Part shown: positions 6,381 through 12,589 of the stretch, in pieces
Layout of the letters: each line of letters begins with the position of its first letter
Position numbering within the stretch: position 1 is the stretch's first letter
NCBI GenBank assembly: GCA_934088535.1
Contig: CAKOJC010000035.1
Location: forward strand, 1-12,589
Length of the DNA: 12,589 nucleotides
Source: an uncultured Bacilli bacterium
GTDB lineage: Bacteria; Bacillota_I; Bacilli_A; RF39; UBA660
Reading direction: 5' to 3'
Notes under the pieces: generated by a model
Databases searched by the model: none
What the model saw: only the letters and a program-made list of their open reading frames with translations
What the model was told of the DNA's origin: nothing
Made by a program: the position numbers and the translations under genes

Positions 6381-7679
6381 ATGCAAAACGTAATAAACTA
6401 TGTAAAACAATATATAGGTGTTATTTCAATAGTTTTAGCAATATGTATTCTCCTTTCATATAGCCTTTCATATTTTAAAGTAAATATCGATAATAAAAGG
6501 GCTGCAGAAATGTATGTTGGAGAATTAAAATACTCAATAACTTATGAAAAAAATACTACTAATACCTTAACCATTCCTGTAGGAGAAACAATAGTAGATT
6601 TAGATATAACTAATTTAAATGACGTCAAAACATATTTTAAACTTTTATATAAAACAAACCCAAATGTAGTAGTGACTTATTTTAAACAAACAAAAGACAC
6701 AAGCAGTAATATAACTAATTATTTAGCATCAGGAGATTCACTAGATAAAGGTGCTACTGATACTTTGAAACTAAAAATATTAAATAATTCCTCTAGCGAT
6801 CAAACGTTAACTCTTAAAGTAAGTGGTGGATATAGTACAAATACACTTGATGATGTAGAAGTGCCAAGTTCTTATTCGGAAATATCACTTGAACCTGAAA
6901 GCACAAACACTTACTTTTGTAAAACATCCGATACAATCAGTGAAGGAATTGAATATGTAGATAATCAATATACTTATAGATATATGCAAGAAGGCGAACA
7001 ATCAGAAAATGAACAAGCAGGAGATTTTTCATATGACAATAATTTATATTGGAAAAATATGACTGATGAAGGTTGGGGCGTACAGTTAACTGATAAAGCT
7101 AGTACATCTCCAGTGACAGGTAAATTATGTACATATATAAATGATAAACCAGTTGTTTCCATGAGATTCATGCTTCATAAAACACAAGCATCTTCTATAG
7201 ATTTTAGTTCATTTAATACTAGTAATGTAACTAATATGGAAGGAATGTTCTTTAGAAGTGGAGCAGCTCCACTAAATTTAACAACTTTTGATACAAGTAA
7301 AGTAACTAATATGGTTGCAATGTTTTGGAGTAGTGAAGCAACTAGTATAAATGTAGACGGTTTTAATACAGATAATGTTATCAATATGACAAATATGTTC
7401 GGAACAACTAAAGCTAAAATATTAAACTTAAGTAGTTTTGATACAAGCAAAGTAACTAATATGACATACATGTTCTTCAATAGTAAGAGCTTAAAAACTA
7501 TATATGCTAGTAGTAAATTTGTAACAACAAAGGTAACTAATAGTTCTAGTATGTTCTCAATGTGTAGTGCTTTAGTAGGTGGCAATGGAACAAAATACGA
7601 TGAAAATTATATAGATAAAACATATGCTAGAATAGATACAGAAGGTACACCTGGATATTTCACATTAAAGAGTAATTAG
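6381..7679 (+). CDS. BspA-type repeat (DUF285-like) surface protein with N-terminal membrane anchor
   Basis: A 432-residue surface protein. An uncleaved signal-anchor or signal peptide occupies about residues 12-31. A beta-rich, Thr/Asn-rich region follows (about 42-165), then a segment with Cys 180 and Cys 250 that could pair in the oxidising exterior, then the repeat block. Four tandem 25-residue units start at F278, F303, F328 and F353, on the pattern F-[ND]-T-[SD]-x-V-x-N-M-x-x-M-F, with a degenerate fifth unit and the family's usual end (ARIDTEGTPGYFT). Such repeats (Mycoplasma DUF285, BspA-like) are known from surface and adhesion proteins of host-associated bacteria; adhesion is inference here. 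No LPxTG motif or lipobox is present, so the N-terminal span is the only visible anchor. ATG 6381 is chosen for its AGGTGAT. The gene is monocistronic. Confidence 0.88.
   Translation: MQNVINYVKQYIGVISIVLAICILLSYSLSYFKVNIDNKRAAEMYVGELKYSITYEKNTTNTLTIPVGETIVDLDITNLNDVKTYFKLLYKTNPNVVVTYFKQTKDTSSNITNYLASGDSLDKGATDTLKLKILNNSSSDQTLTLKVSGGYSTNTLDDVEVPSSYSEISLEPESTNTYFCKTSDTISEGIEYVDNQYTYRYMQEGEQSENEQAGDFSYDNNLYWKNMTDEGWGVQLTDKASTSPVTGKLCTYINDKPVVSMRFMLHKTQASSIDFSSFNTSNVTNMEGMFFRSGAAPLNLTTFDTSKVTNMVAMFWSSEATSINVDGFNTDNVINMTNMFGTTKAKILNLSSFDTSKVTNMTYMFFNSKSLKTIYASSKFVTTKVTNSSSMFSMCSALVGGNGTKYDENYIDKTYARIDTEGTPGYFTLKSN
7212..7511 (+). repeat. Four tandem 75-bp in-frame repeats within the BspA-type gene
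   Basis: Units start at 7212, 7287, 7362 and 7437, each exactly 25 codons. Similarity is strongest in the first 27 bases; units 2 and 4 differ there at a single base. The rest of each unit has diverged at protein and DNA level. Confidence 0.85.
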
Positions 7680-7703
7680 ATTGATATTAATCAATCTTTT
7701 TAT
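7678..7703 (+). terminator. Intrinsic terminator of the repeat-protein gene
   Basis: Perfect 8-bp stem AGATTGAT (7678-7685) and ATCAATCT (7690-7697), loop ATTA, then a T-run. The hairpin begins on the second base of the stop codon TAG (7677-7679). Confidence 0.8.
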
Positions 7704-7709
7704 TTAGAC

Positions 7710-7738
7710 TAGAAAAATAATTAATTTTTTTGTATAAT
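7710..7738 (+). promoter_or_regulatory. Promoter of der
   Basis: Perfect -10 TATAAT (7733-7738) preceded by TG and, 17 bp upstream, a weak -35 TAGAAA (7710-7715). The predicted start near 7745 leaves a very short leader holding AGGTGAAGGGG before ATG 7758. Confidence 0.5.
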
Positions 7739-7757
7739 GTATGCGAGGTGAAGGGGA

Positions 7758-9074
7758 ATGGCAAAACAAACAATATGCTTAGTAGGAAGACCTAATACTG
7801 GTAAAAGTACCTTATTTAACAGAATAGTTGGTAAAAAAGTAGCTATTATTGAAGATAAGCCGGGAGTAACAAGAGATAGAATTTATAGTGAAGCAACATA
7901 CAAAGAAAAACCATTTTATTTAATAGATACCGGTGGTATAGATTTAAGTGAAGGAGACTTCAACGAAGAAATTCGTATGCAAGTAGAAGTCGGTATTGAA
8001 GAAAGCGATACTATCATTTTTGTAGTGGATGCTAAAGACGGACTTACTACTAATGACTTACTTATTCGTGATATGTTAAAAAAGCAAGATAAAAAAGTTA
8101 TTGTTGCTGTTAATAAAGTTGATAACAAAATAGGACAAGAAAATATATATGAATTTTATAGCTTAGGGTTTGACGAATATATTCCTATTTCAGCAGAACA
8201 TGGTACTGGAGTAAATGATCTATTAAAAGTTGTTACTGATGGATACGAACCAGGATATGAAGAAGAAGATAATAATATTAAAATAGCAGTTATTGGAAGA
8301 CCTAACGTAGGTAAATCAAGTTTAGTAAATGCTCTTTTAAATGAAGAAAGAGTAATCGTAAGTAATGTAGCTGGTACTACTAGAGATGCAATTGATACAA
8401 AGTTCACTTACAATAAAGAAGAATATACTTTAATAGATACAGCAGGACTTCGTAAAAAAGGTAAAATATTTGAAGCTGTAGAAAAATATAGTCTTTTAAG
8501 AAGTATGAAAGCAATAGATAGAAGTGATGTATGTCTTTTAGTACTTGATGCTACAACTGGTATAGTAGAACATGATAAACACATTGCAGGTTATGCTTTA
8601 GAAGCAGGAAAGCCAGTAGTAATCGTAGTTAACAAATGGGATACAATAGAAAACAAAGATGAAAGTATGAAAGAATGGAAGAAATCAATTAGTCATAATT
8701 TCCAATTCATGGATTACGCTAAAATAGTATTCTTAAGTGCACAAACTAAAAAAAGAATACACACTCTTATGCCAGAAGTACTTGCATCTTATGAAAACTC
8801 AATCAAAGAAGTTAAAACAAGCATTATAAATGATATTATAAGAAATGCATTTATAGAAACCCCACCAGCATCATTTAAAGGTAAAAAACTAAAAGTATAT
8901 TTCACGCATCAATCAGGTACTAAACCACCTAGATTTGATATAGAAGTAAACTCTAAAGGACTAGTACACTTTTCATACTATAGATATTTAGAAAACAAAA
9001 TAAGAGAAAACATAGACTTTAGTGGAACACCAATAATAATACAATTCAAAAACAAAGGAGAGAAAGAATTATAG
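7758..9074 (+). CDS. der: Ribosome-assembly GTPase Der (EngA)
   Basis: Essential double GTPase that acts in maturation of the 50S ribosomal subunit. The 438-residue length is normal for the family. First G domain: G1 GRPNTGKST (10-18), G3 DTGG (57-60), G4 NKVD (119-122), SA at 145-146. Second G domain: GRPNVGKSS (180-188), DTAG (227-230) followed by LRKKGK, NKWD (292-295), SA at 327-328. A C-terminal KH-like domain spans about 355-438 with the typical TPP, HQSGTKPP and FDIEVNS stretches. A strong site (AGGTGAAGGGG) precedes the ATG. The gene stands alone between its own promoter and terminator. G1 of the first domain has Thr where Val is common (N-T-G-K), a mild change that leaves the P-loop Gly-Lys-Ser intact. 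Confidence 0.98.
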   Translation: MAKQTICLVGRPNTGKSTLFNRIVGKKVAIIEDKPGVTRDRIYSEATYKEKPFYLIDTGGIDLSEGDFNEEIRMQVEVGIEESDTIIFVVDAKDGLTTNDLLIRDMLKKQDKKVIVAVNKVDNKIGQENIYEFYSLGFDEYIPISAEHGTGVNDLLKVVTDGYEPGYEEEDNNIKIAVIGRPNVGKSSLVNALLNEERVIVSNVAGTTRDAIDTKFTYNKEEYTLIDTAGLRKKGKIFEAVEKYSLLRSMKAIDRSDVCLLVLDATTGIVEHDKHIAGYALEAGKPVVIVVNKWDTIENKDESMKEWKKSISHNFQFMDYAKIVFLSAQTKKRIHTLMPEVLASYENSIKEVKTSIINDIIRNAFIETPPASFKGKKLKVYFTHQSGTKPPRFDIEVNSKGLVHFSYYRYLENKIRENIDFSGTPIIIQFKNKGEKEL

Positions 9075-9090
9075 AAATATAGTTCTTTTT
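9061..9090 (+). terminator. Intrinsic terminator of der, lying over its stop codon
   Basis: Stem AAAGAATTATA (9063-9073) and TATAGTTCTTT (9078-9088), 11 bp with one G-U pair, closed by a GAAA tetraloop (9074-9077) and extendable by two outer pairs to 9061/9090. The stop TAG (9072-9074) lies at the end of the left arm and first loop base, so the last codons of der form half of the hairpin. The free U-run is short, because the Ts are part of the stem. Confidence 0.7.
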
Positions 9091-9092
9091 AC

Positions 9093-9121
9093 TTTTAATA
9101 ACATAAATAATTTTATATAAT
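9093..9121 (+). promoter_or_regulatory. Promoter abutting the ABC exporter start codon
   Basis: Perfect TATAAT (9116-9121) with a weak TTTTAA (9093-9098) 17 bp upstream. Only 6 bases separate the -10 box from ATG 9128, so transcription is predicted to start at or within a base or two of the start codon. No Shine-Dalgarno is present. Confidence 0.5.
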
Positions 9122-9127
9122 GAATTT

Positions 9128-10909
9128 ATGAAAAAAGATGTAAAAGATAAAACTAAAAAATCAAAAAATGAAATATGGACATATATTAAAAAATGTGCCA
9201 CTTATTTTGCTAAAGAAAAAAAGGCATTAGTAGTACTAATTATACTCAGTATAGTGATGAGTGTATTTAACTCATTTGGTCCAGCATTAATGTCTAAAAT
9301 ACTAGATTATGCAACTAGTGGTGCGTTAGATAAAGCTATAAAGTATTCTACCTTTATATTAGGACTTACAATATTGATGGGATTTCTTGAAACAATGGTT
9401 TTTACAAAAGCATATGTAAAAATACAAGAATCTATAACTAATAATATAAAAAAAGATGTGATATCAGCATATTTTGATATTGATAATAAAGAGTTACTTA
9501 AAACATCTAGTGGCGTTTTTTTAACCAGAATAACTAGTGACCCTCAAAACATTGTTATGGCCTTTAATGCTTTGAGATCAAACGCATCTAGAATATTATC
9601 CAATCTATTTGTATTTGTTTATATTTTTTATATTAATTTTGTACTTGGAATTATAACAGTTCTTGGAACGATAACAATCTATATTATAGAAAAAGCTGGA
9701 ATGGATAAATGGAATGAATACAAAAAAAGAAGAAATAAATTAAAAGATAGAAATACAACTATAATTAATGAAGGAATTAGAGGTTCTCATGATATCAAAC
9801 TTTTAAATATAGTAGAACACTTTAAAAATAAAATTAATGGTAATATAGATGAACTATATGAAGACACAATTAGAAGTACAACAGTTGATAGAAAATATAC
9901 ATTCGCAAGAACAGTAGCTGTATATGTATTTACTATGACAATAATAATTTTATCTATTTATTTTGTTAAATTTGATATTATAACTATTTCTTCATTAATT
10001 GCAGTATTTTTATATAAAGATAGCTTGTTTTCATCAGTTTTATATTTAGCCTGGTCAGAAAGACAATTAAAAGAATTTGCATTATCTGCAGAACGTATCT
10101 TTGAAGTAATAGATCATACTGCGTATGAAAAAGAACACTATGGTAATAAAAGAGTTAATGAGTTATATGGAAAAATTGAATTTAAAGATGTTCACTTCAA
10201 ATATGATAAAGATGAAGTACTAAAAGGAGTAAACTTCTCTATAGAGCCAAAAGATACAGTCGCCATCGTAGGTAAAAGTGGTAGCGGAAAAAGTACTATT
10301 ATTAACTTACTAAGCAAGATTTATGAAGTAAATAAAGGTGAAATACTAATAGATGGATATAATGTTAATGATTTGGATAAATTTAGTCTTAGAAATAACA
10401 TCGCAGTTATAAGTCAAAAACCATATTTATTTAACATGACTATTAAAGAAAATCTGCTTTTAGTAAATCCAGACGCTTCACAAAAACAAATAGAAAATGT
10501 ATGCAAGATATGTGAACTTCATGATTATATAATGACTCTTCCTAAAAAATATAATACTTTAGTTGGAGAAGGGGGAGTTACACTAAGTGGTGGTGAATGC
10601 CAAAGAGTAGCCATTGCAAGAGCACTTCTAAGAAAAACAAATATTATATTATTTGATGAAGCAACAAGCGCTTTAGATAATGAAACACAAGCTAATATTC
10701 AAAAAGCAATAAACAATATAAGTAGTGAATACACAATGTTAATCGTAGCCCATAGACTTTCAACTATAAAAGATTGTAATAAAATTATAGTAGTAAATGA
10801 TGGTAAAATATGTGGAATGGGTAGTCATAAAGAACTATATAAAGACAATGAAATATATAGAACTCTATACGAAAATGAACTACAAAAGGAAGGCAATGAC
10901 AAGAATTGA
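9128..10909 (+). CDS. ABC exporter half-transporter (fused TMD-NBD, type IV exporter fold)
   Basis: A 593-residue exporter that should dimerise, most simply as a homodimer because no second half-transporter gene is present. Six membrane spans lie at about 33-57, 74-96, 155-172, 174-192, 262-280 and 284-305, followed by the ATPase domain from about 349. Walker A is GKSGSGKST (382-390), Q-loop Gln 430, signature LSGGE (486-490), Walker B IILFDE (506-511), D-loop SALD (514-517) and switch His 542, all intact. The family includes lipid-flippase (MsbA-like), multidrug and peptide exporters; no peptidase C39 domain is present, and the substrate is unknown. The start ATG has no Shine-Dalgarno and lies just after a TATAAT. 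The end overlaps tlyA by 14 bp. Confidence 0.94.
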   Translation: MKKDVKDKTKKSKNEIWTYIKKCATYFAKEKKALVVLIILSIVMSVFNSFGPALMSKILDYATSGALDKAIKYSTFILGLTILMGFLETMVFTKAYVKIQESITNNIKKDVISAYFDIDNKELLKTSSGVFLTRITSDPQNIVMAFNALRSNASRILSNLFVFVYIFYINFVLGIITVLGTITIYIIEKAGMDKWNEYKKRRNKLKDRNTTIINEGIRGSHDIKLLNIVEHFKNKINGNIDELYEDTIRSTTVDRKYTFARTVAVYVFTMTIIILSIYFVKFDIITISSLIAVFLYKDSLFSSVLYLAWSERQLKEFALSAERIFEVIDHTAYEKEHYGNKRVNELYGKIEFKDVHFKYDKDEVLKGVNFSIEPKDTVAIVGKSGSGKSTIINLLSKIYEVNKGEILIDGYNVNDLDKFSLRNNIAVISQKPYLFNMTIKENLLLVNPDASQKQIENVCKICELHDYIMTLPKKYNTLVGEGGVTLSGGECQRVAIARALLRKTNIILFDEATSALDNETQANIQKAINNISSEYTMLIVAHRLSTIKDCNKIIVVNDGKICGMGSHKELYKDNEIYRTLYENELQKEGNDKN

Positions 10910-11669
10910 TATAGAACTAGTAAAAAGAGGAATCTTTGAAACAAGAAATAAAGCTCAAAATGAGATAAAAAACAAAATAGTATATTGTAATAATATATGT
11001 GTAACTAAACCAGCTTTTGACGTAAATGATACAGATATAATTGAAATAAAAGGTGAAAAGTTAAAATATGTTTCTCGTGGTGGTTTAAAACTAGAAAAAG
11101 CTATTAAAGAATTTAATATTAATTTAAATGATAAAGTACTTATTGATATAGGTTCATCTACTGGAGGATTTAGTGATTGTGCTATACAAAATGGTATTAA
11201 AAAAGTTTATGCAATAGATGTTGGAACAAATCAATTTGATAAAAATTTAAAGTTCAATAATAAAATTAATCTTTATGAAAATACTGACTTTAGAAATATA
11301 GATAATAATATTGTTAATGATGCTAATATTGCTTCTATAGATGTATCTTTTATATCAGTAACAAAATTAATTAATAAATTAAAAGAACTAACTAATCTAA
11401 AAGAAATAATATGTTTAATAAAACCACAATTTGAGTGTGGAAAAGAAATATCTGATAAATATAAAGGAGTACCACTTAATAAAGAAGTACATAAGAATGT
11501 TATAGAAATTGTTATAAATAACTTTAAAGAAAATAATTATTATATAAATGGCCTTACATCTTCTCCAATAAAAGGTGGTAATGGTAATATAGAATATCTA
11601 GCATACTTCACAAAAGATAATGAATCAAAAATAGACATACAAAAAATAATAAACGAAGCATTTAAGTAG
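10896..11669 (+). CDS. tlyA: TlyA-family rRNA 2'-O-methyltransferase (S4 domain + SAM methyltransferase)
   Basis: Methylates ribose 2'-OH groups in rRNA (23S, and in some species 16S) using S-adenosylmethionine; the modification affects capreomycin sensitivity. The 257-residue protein has an N-terminal S4 RNA-binding domain (about 1-56, opening MTRIDIELVKRGIFETR), the inter-domain segment KYVSRGGLKLEKA (57-69), and a Rossmann methyltransferase domain with SAM motif IDIGSSTGGFSD (83-94). The FtsJ-like tetrad is matched by K65, D149 (SIDVSFIS), K176 (LIKPQFE) and E233. The true start is ATG 10896, inside the ABC exporter gene, with AAGGAAGG directly upstream; the frame stays open further upstream to about 10797, but that would prepend a non-family stretch. 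It is coupled to the exporter by a 14-bp overlap and is followed 9 bp later by a membrane-protein gene. Confidence 0.95.
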   Translation: MTRIDIELVKRGIFETRNKAQNEIKNKIVYCNNICVTKPAFDVNDTDIIEIKGEKLKYVSRGGLKLEKAIKEFNINLNDKVLIDIGSSTGGFSDCAIQNGIKKVYAIDVGTNQFDKNLKFNNKINLYENTDFRNIDNNIVNDANIASIDVSFISVTKLINKLKELTNLKEIICLIKPQFECGKEISDKYKGVPLNKEVHKNVIEIVINNFKENNYYINGLTSSPIKGGNGNIEYLAYFTKDNESKIDIQKIINEAFK

Positions 11670-11678
11670 GAGATTTTT

Positions 11679-12569
11679 ATGAAAAAGTTTATTCAAAATA
11701 ACAAAGTATTACTTATATCATTTATGATATTATTTATATTTACAACATTTCTAGGTATTAAAGTAATTATTAGTGATTCAGAATCAGAAGACTTTAGTAT
11801 AAAAGCAAAAGAAATGTGTAAAGAAGTTTTAAAGACTGATCCTACTAATGAAATATGCCTAGCAAAAATAAATGAAACTGAAGAAAAACCTAAAAGAGAT
11901 ACACTAACTACATTTGATAAAATACTTAATGATTCAGAATATAGTTTTATATATTTTTTAGCAGTACCATTCTTAATAATAATGTCTTCTGTGTACGAAA
12001 TAAGTAAAAGATTTAAATCAGGTGAAATAAAGAATAGGTTAACTAGAGAAAGCTATAATAGTTATATAAAAGATGTGTTTAAAAGTTCATATAAAAGCGT
12101 ACTTTTGTGGCCACTAATAACTATTTATGTATTAATATTTTCATACATGATAAGTGGTACATTCGAAGTATCAACTGAATCTATAGCATTCACTAAAGAA
12201 ATACTAAGTCATCCAGCACTATTTATATTTTCATATCTTTTAAATACAATATTAATGAGCATCTTCTATATAAATATAGGACTTTTACTAGTACCAGAAA
12301 ACAGAAACTACTTAGTAACAGTAATAGAAACGGCTATGGTATATTATGGTATAACATTAACTAATACATTCTTTATAATAAGTTTTGTCTTAAAAAATGT
12401 TAAAAATGCAGAAAACTACTTTGACTTCTTTGATATGTATAACTACAAAGAAAGAGAACTTATACCATTTAATTTGTTATGTTTAGCTGTATCACTTATA
12501 AGTTTACTACTCGTATATTTAAAATATAAAAATAAAGAAAAAATAATAATAAAATTAGAAAAGAATTAG
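11679..12569 (+). CDS. Six-span membrane protein resembling ABC-2-type permeases, function unknown
   Basis: I do not recognise a named family. The 296-residue protein has a span at about 11-31, a charged extracytoplasmic loop (32-88) with two Cys (47 and 60) that could pair, then spans at about 89-106, 141-159, 179-204, 211-237 and 262-282, ending in a Lys-rich cytoplasmic tail. A basic cytoplasmic stretch between spans 2 and 3 (SKRFKSGEIKNRLTRESYNS) looks like the loop after the first conserved span of ABC-2 permeases, and the overall plan of six spans with a large loop after the first fits that group. A good GGAG site lies 6 nt upstream of the ATG. The gene is in tight series with tlyA and with the next gene 8 bp downstream, which would be the place for a partner ATPase; this is inference. 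Confidence 0.8.
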   Translation: MKKFIQNNKVLLISFMILFIFTTFLGIKVIISDSESEDFSIKAKEMCKEVLKTDPTNEICLAKINETEEKPKRDTLTTFDKILNDSEYSFIYFLAVPFLIIMSSVYEISKRFKSGEIKNRLTRESYNSYIKDVFKSSYKSVLLWPLITIYVLIFSYMISGTFEVSTESIAFTKEILSHPALFIFSYLLNTILMSIFYINIGLLLVPENRNYLVTVIETAMVYYGITLTNTFFIISFVLKNVKNAENYFDFFDMYNYKERELIPFNLLCLAVSLISLLLVYLKYKNKEKIIIKLEKN

Positions 12570-12577
12570 AGGTAAAT

Positions 12578-12589
12578 ATGGAAATAATA
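12578..12589 (+). CDS. Start of a further gene, cut by the window edge
   Basis: ATG followed by three sense codons (M-E-I-I) to the end of the window, with GAGGT 4 nt upstream and an 8-bp gap from the preceding stop. Too short to identify; by position it is the fourth gene of the ABC exporter-tlyA operon. An ATPase partner for the preceding ABC-2-like protein is a guess only. Confidence 0.5.

Noticed and set aside
7212..7511. CRISPR-like array from evenly spaced repeats
   Set aside because: The units are contiguous, in frame, coding and diverged; there are no spacers and no cas genes.
7175..7585. A 136-codon open frame on the minus strand through the BspA-type repeats
   Set aside because: It mirrors the repeat periodicity of the real gene on the plus strand, has no ribosome-binding site and matches no known fold; a shadow caused by repeated codons.
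6974..8407. Minus-strand open frames opposite the surface-protein and der genes (6974-7171, 7916-8128, 8156-8407)
   Set aside because: Antisense shadows of well-supported genes, without ribosome-binding sites or recognisable domains.
10797..10895. Upstream extension of tlyA
   Set aside because: It reads through the coding sequence of the ABC exporter in another frame; the S4 domain begins at ATG 10896, which has AAGGAAGG before it.
1..12589. Mycoplasma-type genetic code (TGA as Trp)
   Set aside because: TGA ends the adaptor and the ABC exporter exactly where family length predicts, and Trp is written TGG.

Overview
The window is very AT-rich DNA, most likely from a low-GC Gram-positive bacterium (Bacillota, perhaps an uncultured gut Bacilli/Erysipelotrichales/RF39-like lineage). 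Supporting this are the AGA/ATA-rich codon use, YknXYZ/MacB-type export genes without an outer-membrane partner, BspA-type repeats, cadherin-like domains and VanY, Der and TlyA of Firmicutes type. TGA is used as a stop (adaptor gene, ABC exporter) and Trp is encoded by TGG, so this is the standard bacterial code and not that of Mycoplasma. The lineage below phylum is inference.

Layout. 1-1050 is the 3' part of a pyrimidine-nucleoside phosphorylase gene, closed by a terminator folded over its stop codon. 1095-1805 is a small secreted or membrane-anchored protein with cadherin-like beta-sandwich domains. It converges on, and overlaps by 38 bp, a VanY-type D,D-carboxypeptidase on the minus strand (1768-2763). 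A 136-bp divergent region leads to a three-gene, overlapping operon for a MacAB/YknXYZ-type exporter (2900-5635): adaptor, ATPase, FtsX-like permease. It ends in a bidirectional hairpin shared with a convergent PAP2-family membrane phosphatase (5645-6280, minus). Divergent from that is a BspA-type repeat surface protein (6381-7679). Then come the ribosome-assembly GTPase Der (7758-9074) and an operon of an ABC exporter half-transporter (9128-10909), the TlyA rRNA 2'-O-methyltransferase (10896-11669), a six-TM ABC-2-like membrane protein (11679-12569) and the first codons of another gene (12578 on).

The middle third is a cell-envelope region: peptide trimming (VanY), a lipid-phosphate phosphatase-like enzyme (PAP2), a drug/peptide-type exporter and two surface-exposed proteins. 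The right third is housekeeping (Der, TlyA) plus transport. No RNA genes, CRISPR arrays, insertion sequences, att sites or origins were seen.

No clearly new multi-gene system was found. The points most worth a second look are: departures from the usual active-site residues in the phosphorylase; intrinsic-terminator hairpins that overlap the stop codons at every readable transcription-unit end; a split in start-codon context (GTGA-type sites on unit-leading genes, GGAG-type sites inside operons, and two genes with no Shine-Dalgarno and a -10 box almost touching the ATG); and an exporter adaptor with no coiled-coil hairpin.
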